64,000 bases of DNA, taken from positions 36,839,857-36,903,856 of the forward strand of contig CM050690.1 in NCBI GenBank assembly GCA_027574665.1, written 5' to 3'. Position numbers and translations under genes: made by a program. The notes beneath the pieces were generated by a model. The model was not told the origin of the DNA, made no database searches, and saw only the letters and a list, made by a program, of their open reading frames with translations. This DNA comes from Rhynochetos jubatus. Its lineage: Eukaryota > Chordata > Aves > Eurypygiformes > Rhynochetidae. The number at the start of each line of letters is the position of its first letter. Within the stretch, counting starts at the first letter, position 1. Positions 23,101 to 35,076 of this stretch are shown here, in pieces.

Positions 23101-23320
23101 TGCTGGATGACAGGCTTGAGTATTTGGATTGCCTACCAAGTGTTGATGAAAAGCCACACAGATTCTTAATTCAGAAACTCCAATTTTTCCTCTGTTCCTG
23201 TGTTCATTTTCTTTATCAGCAGGGGATGACTTACACTTTCAAAACTGATTAACATTTTAAAACTGTGGGAACACTTTGTGTGGCATTTCAGATGATTTTA
23301 ACCCTTTAGCTCTTTGCTGG

Positions 23321-23373
23321 AGCTCTTCTTTTTTTTTTTTCTCTCTCTCCTTTTTCCTTTTTTTTTTCTCTTT
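23321..23373. repeat. Pyrimidine-rich low-complexity tract
   Basis: An almost uninterrupted C/T stretch with two long T-runs and a CTCTCTC core. Confidence 0.8.
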
Positions 23374-24810
23374 GGAATACAGGTTGTGCCAGCATGTCAG
23401 CACTTCCAGTAAATAAGCATTTTGCACTACATAGAAGGCACTGAAGACATCAGCTACATTAACTAAATTTTGTCAGTACAAACAGGTGGAGGTTTACTCG
23501 TCTAACTTACCTACATGGGTGAAGGAAAGAGCCTTGTCCTAAGGCTTTGAGAAACCCAACCTTCCTCCACATCCTCAGAGTAGTATCTATGATATGGCTG
23601 TTTAAAGTCAACAGGACTTATCCATGACTTACCCTTTTCAGCATGCTTTCCCCTCAATCTCTTTTTTCTGTTACACCCCCTCTCACATGCTTGAACACAC
23701 TGATGTACGGGTAAAGTAGAGACTCTGGAGTACACAAAGAGCCGTCTTCCAACTCTGCTTGGCTTTGCTCTCAGGCAGTTGAAGCTCATTCTAAAGCATT
23801 GTTGATGAATACTATTCACTTAAAAATAAATACAGTACTTGAAGGCATTTTTCCATATCCATTTGCAGCTGAGCAATACCTACAGACTTGTGTTTAGTCC
23901 ACTTACAGGTGTTGCCACCTGTGAATTACGAAAGTCAACATCTGTTCAGGTCCACTAATTGGGTTGATAGCATGGCTGAAGTTATGTAGAAAAGATCCAG
24001 TTCTGACACCTTTTGAGTAAGGACAATCCCCACTGACCTTGGTGGGACTGAAGACCCACCTTGTCTTATAACTCCAAACATGAAAGAGGATACTACTCAT
24101 CAGCTGCTGTTATGCAGTGCTCGGCAGTGACAAACAACACTGTAAGTATTAGTGTATTTTGCTTCTTACTGTTTTCCAGCAAATGCAAGTTCAGTAACAG
24201 GAGAGTTTTCCTGTGCTCATATAGTTACAAACTCAGGAGCAAAACCACATTTATGTTTTTCTATGAGATATTGTGGTAAAAAACAGGGCAGAGGTCTTCT
24301 CTTTTCTAACTTACCAATTTTAGAAATTCAGAAAAGTTGTGCATGGTCCAGTAGTCAAGGACAGGAAAGAACAACAGACAAGAAAGGCACCTTACATCAT
24401 CATCTGAAGATGAAGTATCCATTTCTCAACCTACATGTCTTTTGACTTTTCTGTCTTTCACTTGCCAACTCTGCTTTAGCTGATCTTCACTGCCCAATGC
24501 CCAGTTTCTCCCCCAGGATTCTTTGCTTTGGAGATTGCTGTTAGCCCTGTCCCTGCTTTCAGTGTCAGAGATGTTGGTTTTAGTGTGCATTTTTGTAACT
24601 CAGTGGTAGCAGGTAGTAGGTAATGACCTTCTGCCATTCTTCAACCTATGTTAACCAAAAGATACAGTAAAAAGAAATTCTTTACAGTCATGCCAGAGAA
24701 CAAAGAAAAATGCAAAATGCAAAACGCTGCAGCAAACCAGTCAGGGATGTACTTAGTATTCTCAGAATTCCCATATTCTTTCTGAAAATAAAACTATTTT
24801 GACAATAATT

Positions 24811-24868
24811 AAAAAAAACCAACCAACCAACCAAACAACAGAAAAAAAAACCCAAACAAAATAAAACC
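24811..24868. repeat. A-rich tract with CCAA units
   Basis: An A-run is followed by about four CCAA units, then mixed A/C runs. There is no sign of a transposon body next to it. Confidence 0.8.
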
Positions 24869-27800
24869 TCCTTTGGTTTTACTCTTTTCCCTGTAAGAAT
24901 ATACAGCACATGGTATTTCAATCATTTTATCTTGGTTTCTTGAAATAGGGTCAGGCAGGAGTGAGAGTAAGTAGAAAATCGTGCTTGTACCATTGGAAAA
25001 GCTAGTGCCTTAAAAAGCTTCCAAAATCCTTGAGAATTTCTCAAAAGGCAAACTATTTATTAACTTATCACATAACTAGTATTCTGAAATATTAATAGCT
25101 TTGCAAAAATGAGTAACATTTTTTGACATTTGCTGAACAGGTGTGAGCAGCAGTTTTTTTGGTTTGGAGGCAGGTAATTTACAGCTTATTGTAGGGGAAA
25201 GGGAACAAGAGGAAAGAAATCTAGGAATGCTTCATATACATTTCTTCCCCCATTCTTTGAAAAGTTTCATATTAATATTCATGAATGATTTTCCTTTTCA
25301 ATCGTTTTTTCCAATGGTCACGTTTTAGTTAATTATCTTGGTTTTCCACTAAAAATAAAAAGTGAGAAATCTGTCTTTGATCATGGTTCTGTTCTTTCCC
25401 CCAACAAGACTCACACACAGGGTTTCTTCTTTTTATTTCCTTCGGAGGTGAAAACTTTCCTCATTAGGAAGAGCAGATGCATCCTATCGTAGAGGGTTAT
25501 AGATTGTTTCTAGCAGTTTCCTTTCTCTCCAGGTACGAATTGTTTAATTCTCAAGCATTGTCAGTGTTCTGAGTGTTCACATATATAGAATGCAATGTCA
25601 GTGGAAGCTCAAGGCAAACCATGTGTATGAATAAAAAAATGTATTAAAGCATAAAAGCTAAGGAGGATGTAGTGCAAACACTCATAACCATTGCCCTGCC
25701 AACTTCCTCAGGGGAATTAGACTAAAGTTGTTACAACAGGAAAACAGGCTCACTAAAGGAGGGTGCCTGTATTCTCCTTCATCTCTGCGTGTAAGCCATA
25801 AAGAGAAATACAAACCCCAACAAAGGTTCTTCTTGCACCTTTTTGATGATTCTGATTTATTTGAAAAAAGATATCAATCCATATTCCTTTTCACACTCAT
25901 TTGTATTTTGAAAGTTTGTTCTAAAGTGCTTTTTCTCTTCAAATTAAACAAATTTCTTTGGGATGCACACATCAATTGTTTTGTATCTCTGCAAAAGCCA
26001 ACAGTAGAAATATTGCAGGCATTTAGTAGACACAGTGCTGAAACGATATACCAAAGTTACTTGTCATACAAGATCTTGAAAGGAGGAAGAGTTACACTCA
26101 ATTCAGAAAACATTCTCTTAAAGTTTGCATATATCCCCATTTATTTCCTTGTGAAGTTTTAAAGTTCCATGCACACATACACTTGCTTGGAGCCTTATGA
26201 AACTGAAATGTCAAGTGAGAGTTGCTTTATATCATGTTCTGTCAATCAAAGTAAGCGAGGCTTTATGCATCTGTTGCTAGTATATTGGCACTTTCTGAAG
26301 AGTGTTTCGGAGGGAGCGAGAATAAATAAAGATCCTTCAGGCACTTTCTCATTTATGGATGAGGAATCAAAGCAGTCTGAAACTTCATTTTCAGCCTGAT
26401 ACCCTGAAGATTGTTGGCTGATAATTCTGGATGGAACAGCTTATCTGGGAGGATTAGGGAGAACATGGGCTTCCTATTACTGCTGGCTTCAGTCTATTCA
26501 GCTGGGCAGACTCTGTCACACATTATCTGTGCCTTTACATATGTCACTAATCTTATCTATATCTTTTCAGCTCCTTCTGTCGGAGCTGTGGTTTCCTGTA
26601 CCTAAACCTCCCATTTCTTCATTACACCAGCTGTATAGGCATTAGCCTTCTCTAACTGCCTTTCTGCACCGTGTCATTCAGTAATGGCTAGTAATGCAAA
26701 GGTATGAGAAGGTAATGGTAGAGCTTTATCTCAGATCTTACAGGCTTCACATCAATATATTAAACGTACGTCTCCCTTCCTACCAGCATCCTCGACCCTC
26801 CCCCCACCGTTTTTGACCAAATCTGCTTAACAAAACAAAATCACCTCAACAATACAGTATCTCTGCAATCATTAAAAATAATGGAAGCAGGCCATTTTGG
26901 GGGCAGGTGTATATGCTGGAAGAGTCCAAGTAGTTTGCTACCAGCAAAACAAAAAACATCAGCACCAGAACTAATCTGGAGCTTCTGCCATTCTCTCCTG
27001 GATGGCTAATTGGTGTTACTAGTGGTGTTGGTCACTAGGACAAAGTAGTTCCGAAGAAAAAAAGATTAAACACTATGGGAGACCCTGCCCTTTTTAAATT
27101 TTAGAGGGAAGCCCCTGCTCCACACCTGCTTTCAAATAATTTCCTAGCTCCAGCTGACTCCCTGTCTGCTGAGCTAAGCTCCATCCTTTCTCTCCTATTC
27201 TGCCTTTGCCTTTAAGTCTTCCTGTCACACTACCACTCTGGTGTCCTCTTTCCTTCCTAATTAATTTTCTGCTGTTTCTTCACCTCCTTCAGACATTTAA
27301 AAATTATCTTATTCTCTGTTACTGTAATAAAAATGACAATAAATATATTTTTTTTTTAAGTGAAGGAAATGGAACCAATGAGATACCACTTTGCCCATTT
27401 ATTTTCTCACTAACAGTATTTTTGCCTGTAAGGTCTTTTGGACAAGGGCTGCTCTTCTTGTGTGTTTTCATTGTGCCTAGTACAATACACATCAGAAAAA
27501 AAGAAAAACGATCACTCCATCCTTATCTTGATGGCTTTTTTGGGTACCACTGGAGTACAGACTAGAAAAACATGTCACTGACTTTTGACTAATAACTCAC
27601 TCACTAGTGCTGTCACTTTATTTGCAGTTAGTAATTCAGCCAGTTCTATACATGATTAATTTAAAATATATTTAAATACAATTTAAATAATCTTAAAGCA
27701 GGGAAAATTTCCTTCCTGTTTTTACTGCCTTTGCATTTCGTTTTACTTTAAATTGCCAAGTTATTAGGGATCTGTATCTTGTCTGTTCTCTCAAGGTTGA

Positions 27801-28604
27801 AACAATAAGCTTTATCTGAACCTGACAAACATAATTTCTCTTCTTCATAAATGAATGCCTTGAATGTCATGGTTTCCCCACCCTGCACCCACAAGCCCAG
27901 TCAGGGCCATGTCATTTAACACAGTCCCATTTTTTATTCTGTGACAAGCAGAAGCAACAAGAAGTGTAGCCTACATCCCAAAGCTATACAAATGCTGCTG
28001 AATAACATAGGTGAGACAGCCACGGAGACTTGTGTTTGCTCCGACAGTGCTGGCAACTGCAGGAAATGATGTGTTGCAGCAATGGAAAATTTCCTTGACT
28101 ACTTGCAGTCTTGCAGAGATTTGGAAAAGCTTCTCAATGTGGGTCCTGCAAAACCTGCTGGTTTTCAGCATACACAGTACTTTCATGGTCACTCAAAGAC
28201 ATGAGAAAGAACTTAATTTCAGATGCTTCCAGGGAAATTTTCACTCTTCTAATGTGGTTTATTTATTCTTCCCTAAGATCTTCTACAAGGATTTTTTCAA
28301 CAAGCACTGGGATAAACTGAGTGTTTGGTATAAAACTCACTTTGCCTGTGCAGTTTGGCCAGCTATGCATGTCACCAACGGAAAAGTATAGACCTAAAGA
28401 AGGCAAGGCTAATTCTTAACACTAGAGTGGAGTCTGATGTTTCATCAGGTGCACCTGAACTCCTTTATGATACATACAGTAGGAAGAGATATATAAAGAA
28501 CCCCTTAAATGCTTAATTTATAGTCAGCCCTTGTCTGAGTATGTGTCATTTATGAAAGGATAACACGTGGCATGTGGACTCATCATTAGCCCAAGGTAAC
28601 AGAG

Positions 28605-28782
28605 GTTATGACTTCTAATTCTGTTCTCAGCCCTGCTACAGAGTTGCTACATGACCTTGCACAAATCACTTAACCTTTATGTGACTAATTTTATCCATCT
28701 ATAAAATGGGTATAATAAAATTTTTAGCTACACACAGCAGGATGATGAGAATTAATTAATGCTGTAAAACTCCCTGAGAAAG
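28605..28782 (+). mobile_element. Ancient MIR / CORE-SINE relic
   Basis: The segment follows the MIR-type tRNA-derived SINE consensus in order. A TTCTAATTCTG head is followed by CTGCTACAGAGTTGCTACAT, and then GACCTTGCACAAATCACTTA. Next come ATCTATAAAATGGGTATAAT and finally GAGAATTAATTAATGCTGTA. The consensus equivalents are the tRNA-like head, TGTGACCTTGGGCAAGTCAC, CATCTGTAAAATGGGGATAA and GAGGATTAAATGA. The GAATTAATTAATG tail suggests a sauropsid variant. The element is heavily mutated and inert; the limits are approximate. Confidence 0.75.
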
Positions 28783-31700
28783 TCGGCTTAATATAAAGGG
28801 CCTAATTCCACTAGCATTCATTCTCTGGCTCTCTGTCTCGAGCACTTACTTCTAGCTGAGCAAAATTAGTGTAAAAAGCTACCATCTGGATTTGTTATCA
28901 TTGTTCAGATTCACCGCGCTCAGATATGGAGCTCACACAAAACACTCTAGAGAACCAAACGAAGAGAAACCTCAAGCAATTCATTATTAGTATTAAATTT
29001 ATATCCACATACACAGAGTATGATCAACAACTCGAGCATTCAGAATTTCATAGTGTGGGCTCTGAGCCAGCATAGGTAAAAATGGACATCTGGTTAAAAG
29101 TGTCTGTCTATGTCACTGAAGTTTCAAGCATCCATCAGGTGACTGTATGTCCACGTGCATACAGGAGAAAGTGTGAATTGCTGATGTGGTTCTTCAACTC
29201 TTGGGTTTTTTTTAAATTTGACCCTAAAACTTCACTTTGTCTGGATTGTAGAGCAATTTTCTAAAATAAAAGCAATATAACTTTCATTAGAAAGCTCAAG
29301 ATAGAAATGTAGTATCATGTCACCTACTAATATATTGGTGTTTTCTGGGATGTGACTATTATCAAATACACAACATGAAGAGCTAGCTAATATCTGTGTC
29401 TAGTAGTTGGAATGAGGGAGGAATGGTAGACCAAAGGTGACCACGGTCTCTTCAATCTGCTACTGGCGTAGTATTTTACATTGGATGGTCCAAATCAGTC
29501 ATAATTCAATGTCCATTCCTGTATATTGAGACATAAAGAAGTCCCTATATGGTACAGAACAACCAGACTTTGGTATCCTAATCTGTTGTTTTACCAAAAG
29601 TATGCATGGATTTATGCTCAAAACCTTCACTTTATAACTTTCTACCACCAAGGCAGAATTTTCCAGTTGCTGTGATTATTGAAAACTCGATAAAATTTAC
29701 AGTATATTCCCACTCAGACCAGAAGAGCAGTCCAAAGTTATAAAACTGCCAAGAAAGCAGAAAGCATCAGTCTTGTCTGTAGGTATCAGTAATACAATTG
29801 CCTTACCCTGGACTAGCAGCAAACCAACTGATTAATTGTTCAAGATCATGTCTGGTGTAACTTGAAGTGCTCCATGGCAGGCGCTACCTCAAGTGCCCTT
29901 TCAAATTAACCTCAGAAGATTCTTCGTCATAAGGAAAAATTAATTCTTTATGCAATGGAAATGATTAACCTTGAACCTTCAAAGTCAAGATGATTGGAAG
30001 GGGCGTGTGTGTGTGTAGGGATTCTGCAATCTCCAAGATGTTTTAAAACTGATACAATGGGGAGAAAACAAACACAATAAATACGTCTCTCCTTTGTTTG
30101 CTTTTGCAGAGCATTTCAGCATATTTTGCTGTAAAAACTTTTTCTCTTTTAAATTATCAAATCGGTGTGTGATCCAATCAGGTGAACAACTGCAACAAGC
30201 CAGAACAACACAAAACCACTTAAATGTCCCATTTACTGAAGATGTTAATTGAAGATAATGATGCACAGGTCCCAAGAAATTTGGAAAAAATAAGTAAACA
30301 GAAAGCAAAACCAGCTTGATGATGTCTACGGAAAGGTGTGTGGGACAGAGGAGCGCGGTGGTGACACTTTTCTCTTTCATGTTTCATTAGGACTAAGAAA
30401 TTTACAAGGGTGAGATTTTTTGTTCTAAATTTTCTACTTATAAGGGCTGACTTGTTGTTTTGAAAGTCTGAGAGGTAGATTAGTTGTGATTGTAGAAAAC
30501 TTTATTGTGAACCAAGAAAACTTTACTTGCATACTACTAAAATCCTTTTGCAGCTTACATAATTACGTTAATATCAGCAGAGCAGAAGAGTATAACATAG
30601 AGGACTAAACATTGCCAAAATATCTTACCTCTAAGCATACTTTTGCCTTGGTCAGACACAATACATGTGCTGTTCCTGGAAAAATAAAAAAATAATAATA
30701 AAGTAGTAGTAGTGATAATGAAGAACAGACTATTTCCGTAAGGAACAAGAGAGCTAACCCATAAAGAATTAAAGGTAAGATATTTTTAGCATGTTTTGGT
30801 TTTGTATGTTTGTTTTGATAAAATAACCGAAGCACATAATTGCATTGAATAATTTATTCTTTGGCTTCTCCATTAAATCGCTCTCTGACATCCTTTATTC
30901 CCTTGCATCCCTTGACCCATTTCAAGAGAGGATTTAGGGAGGTGCTGATTATTAAAGCAAATGAATTTTCCCATTGTCTCACATAAGACATACACAAAAG
31001 CTCTTTGGAAACAAGGCATGTCACCTGTGAGGCCACCTCCAGGAGGCACCTATCTGCTGGCCTTGCATTAAATTCTCCTGCTCCCACTCTATCATGCCAC
31101 AGCCTCAGCCAGTCTTGTCAGTTGTTCATACTGATTCACTCAAGCTCAGTGAAGCAGCTGCTTGAGGTCTTTTTCTGCTAACACCCTTCAAGCAAATCCT
31201 GCAGTTCTAGAAATTCTCCTTTTTTTCCAAAGTGCAGAGAAAGCAGTCTGGCTCTTCTCACCCTTCCCTTGTTAAGGCTGGTTTGCAGTCCCACCCACTG
31301 CGTTCACCAGACTTCTGCAATGTGGCCCTTAATATGGCCATAAATGCAACTTGGTTTATGCAGGTAGTGGTCATGAGACTTAACACATCGTGCAGCCTAT
31401 AGCATGGACATGGCTTATCTCTCCTTGGGTGAGGTTCATTTTTAAAACCTCTACTCATTTTAAGGACGTTTCCCTGTTCACTTTGGTCCTGATGCAGTCT
31501 TAGCAGCAAGCCTTTTGAAGTACACGGAAATGCAATTGATGGGAGAATTATGTTTGCAATACCCTGAGGTGTATTTCTAGGTGCTTGCCACTTTGTGTGC
31601 TGAGCCACAGAATACAAGTGGTGCTGAGTGTGCCATTCAGCTTTTTATTTTTATCTTTAAACAACATTTTTCTTAAGTTACTACCAGTCAACCTTAGTGA

Positions 31701-34700
31701 AAATGAGTCTATGTGAGATGATCATTCATATATGTACAAGTTCTTTGACTCCAAAAATCGGTAAGACACATTAGATGCCTATTTTCAAATGCTTCATTTT
31801 AATAATTGGGGGTTATTTTTCATATCATGAGTCAAATAGCAGAGTGACTGAAGGTGGAACAGGATAAAGTTGACTCATCCTACCTGCGGTCTCCACATGC
31901 ACTTGGTAAGCACTTGATTTTTATAGATGACAGAAATAAAATAAGCATATCTGAATGCGTGGGTGAGTAAGAGACCAATCCACTCTGTGCTCAAGTGCCT
32001 GGAAACACTTTTGCTGGCACTGGAACTTAACTATGATGGCTAGGAGAGATGTCTTTTCACCAGTTAGAGATCCTTGATATACGTAGGAATGTGGCCTGCG
32101 TCTACCCTAGTAAATGCAAACATTGCTGGAGTGATGCCAGATGCCAGTATGTTGTTGTCGTTGTCAGTAAAATTCTTAGAACATCTTGGACAGACACAAG
32201 TGAAGGCAATAACAAAACACCCAACACAATAGATTAAGCTTTTTAAGCCTTATTCTGGTACCCCCATGTGGTACTGTACTTACTGTACCTTGAGGGTTTA
32301 TGTACACACTTTCAGCATCTTTCCAAAATTTATTTAGTTTTTTTCTTGCCTCTTCTCAATGTGTAGATTTCAGCAGTCACATTTTTTAAGAATGGGGGGT
32401 GGGGGTGGGGGGTGTCCGAAAAAATCTGTGTATTCACAATGGATTGCTTTATAAATATATTTCCATATTCTGTAGCACGTTATTTACTACTCACTAATAC
32501 TGAGGACAAACCGTACAATTCTATGTGTGTTTTACGAAAAAGGGTGATATTATTCCATTGAATCCATGCTGTATTTGCTATCAGTGTTTGTCCATGTGCA
32601 AGATTTCTTATTACAGAAGTAATTTTTAACACAAACTGCTGGACTTCTTCTCTAAAGAAAACCATCTAAGAAGACTATCTAACCTGCCATAAACCCTTTT
32701 TTAGGCTATCATAAACTACAATCACTTCCCATAAAGAACTCACAAAATTATGTAGCCAGACTTTTTGTGGTGAAACTTCTTTTGTGTCAAACAATCTAAC
32801 CATGTGCTGGTTTAGGTATTGTCCACTATTGTATATTCCACTATGTAGATATAAAAAAATAACTAAAACCTTCGTGTAATGAGTATTCTACTTATTACAA
32901 TGCACCCAAGTTGCTTGCAGTAGGGATTATCTGTGTAGTTCAGTCTTTGCACTACCAGATTCTGCAGGAAAGTCCCCAGCTATCTTTACATATTTAAATT
33001 ACAGCAAGTTGGGTAAAGTTTTGCCCAAAGCAAATAGCCAAATACCCTGTGTGAGCACAGTGCATACCTTCAAATCAGGTCTTAGTAGAATTAACAAAAC
33101 TTCTACATATACCTTGGAATTCTCTTCTGTCAAATAGAAGAGCAAATTCATCCTAAAAAAAAAAAAAAATGGGATGATTAAATTTATACCTGTATAGTAT
33201 TACCTCCTACTTGCATTTTTTTCTGAGTATCAGAAGAGCTGGATAGTTTTCTCCTTTGCTATTGGAATGATGTGTATTGGGAAGAAATTAAGCTACACGT
33301 TTTGGAAAGTATTAAGCTTTGTGCAACACTAAGATGCCTTTGAAGTGAAGCAATAAAACAGAAGAACACAGATCTATTGGTAATGTAGATTTGCTTTAAC
33401 TGCTGAATAATTGTTAATTCAGAAAGAAAACATAAAATGTGTAGAATCTTTCAAATTCATGAATATATTTTCATAGGCAGAAATGCCATGACCAAAAGGA
33501 AAAAAAAATATGTAGCAGGCTTGGTGAATTTTGTTGAATGCTTGATGAGTTTACAAATCTTTTATCTTAACACTTACTACAGTTTGAGACTGGTGAATAA
33601 TTCACAATGAATATTTCATCAGACACATGTTGCCTTCTTTTTGCAAACAGAATATCTGCAAACAGATCATAGTTTTCCAGATTCATTTGTTATTTGAATT
33701 TCTTTTTTTTTTTTTTTAAAGCATAACCATGTAGATTAATCCAAAACCGTTATCTGCAAATATTTGACAACTCAGTTGGGCTGGTTAGTGGTGATGAGCC
33801 AGATAAGTCACAAGGTATTCCTTCTACTCATGCACTGGAACAACAAGCATATACTTCTTGGAAGAAATATTTGCACATGTGAATATGACATTTAGTTTCA
33901 GGGAATACTCCTGCGTGTGATACGGGAGCATGTGTTCCATGACCATTTGTGCCAGTAAAAGGCAATCATTCAAATGTCTGCAGAAGGCAAACACAAAAGG
34001 GGATTGTGATTATCAAGTAGCCAACACAAAATACAATTTCATTTTTAAAGAGGGGTACGAATAAACAATATGCTGTTGGTAGGGCATATAAGTGACACTG
34101 AGAACACAAAGACAATCCCAGTGGCAGATATTTGCATCCTATTTGTCCGTCTTCCCATTTTGTAATTGTTTGATGCTCTTGGGTACCGTTTGTTAAGACG
34201 AAAAATAGTTCCTAGGCAGTAACAAACTAAACCAATGACAGTAGCAACATATATCCAAGAGTCGTCCTCAAATTGATTTTTTCCATGCTGTGTTGTCTAA
34301 CCATTGTCCTGAGGGTTACTTGAGGAGGTGGAAATCACTTTTCACTTTGTAATAAACTTCTATAACAAAGGCTAAAAGGAGCTGGGTCAGAGAAGCTGTT
34401 TTGGGGGTCTTAAATAAGAGGATCATCCTTCTAACCAAGGAAGTCCCCCATAACTGGATCCAATCAATTTATAACCATTTAAACTATTAGGTGCAAAATG
34501 AATGTAATCCAGCTTAGCAACTGGCATCTGTTTTCATAGAACAATAACACATGGAAACTTGCACAAGATCAGAAATTTCTCCCTGCCTGCCACATGTACT
34601 TTTTTCCAAGTAACTGATCCAAAATGGGCAATCCCAGTTGTTGTCTCAGTCACACCTAACACCTAACAGGGAGCGTGTTTTGTCCATGATGAAAATGGTG

Positions 34701-34952
34701 TACCCCACAGAGTTAGGTGTAATGTGCCAGCTGTTCATAAGCAGAGATACCACAGTCAGCTGTGCCTGAGTTTTATCTAGAGACTCATCAAAACTGTTTT
34801 TGCTAGTGCTCCTTTCCTCCACATTATACTAAAAGCATGTGACTGTCACATAACGTTCAGTCCAGGCAGAGAAAAAAGGTATGATAATAGCAAGTACTAG
34901 TATTAACACATTTCAAAAATCCATTGTAGACAGAAGTACAAGCATCTTGATT
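28783..34952. other. Intergenic, no gene recognised
   Basis: AT-rich flank with a (GT)6 run at 30005-30016 and a G-rich motif at 32394-32412. A-runs lie at 33155-33169 and a T-run at about 33702-33717. The stretches 29920-30370 and 33880-34060 are complex AT-rich sequence with no repeat character and are weak candidates for conserved non-coding DNA. Confidence 0.65.
30005..30016. repeat. (GT)6 microsatellite
   Basis: Six uninterrupted GT units. Confidence 0.85.
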
Positions 34953-35076
34953 TACAGAGGTATTTGAAGTACTGTCATTCAATTTAGGTGGGAATTAAGT
35001 ACCTGACCTGTTTAGGCATTTAGGTAAATCTTACTAAACACCTGTCTTCACCTCTAGGCAGCTAAATACCTCTGTA
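34953..35076. mobile_element. Palindromic repeat relic (non-autonomous, MITE-like)
   Basis: TACAGAGGTATTT at 34953-34965 is matched by its exact reverse complement at 35064-35076. The interior has partly symmetrical TTTAGG and CCTAAAT-like words (TTTAGGCATTTAGGTAAATC). The layout recalls palindromic amniote repeats built from words like TTAGGCACCTAAATACC, common in turtles and crocodilians and surviving as relics in birds. The family name is not assigned. Confidence 0.45.

Larger units (their letters stand above)
8330..28600. other. Intergenic upstream flank, no gene recognised
   Basis: This is about 20 kb of AT-rich sequence to the right of the CpG island. Open frames are short, many start at non-ATG codons, and none resembles a known family. 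It holds a (CA)7 run at 11087-11100, T-runs near 16645-16682 and 20889-20900, a pyrimidine tract at 23321-23373 and a CCAA/A-rich tract at 24811-24868. Weakly palindromic repeat-like fragments occur near 14461-14485 and 23995-24060. Confidence 0.7.

Noticed and set aside
34045..34296. Minus-strand stretch of about 83 sense codons with hydrophobic, membrane-like segments (WIYVATVIGLVCYCLG), considered as a processed pseudogene
   Set aside because: No family was recognised, there is no poly(A) tail or extended homology, and an open stretch this long is expected by chance several times in 64 kb.
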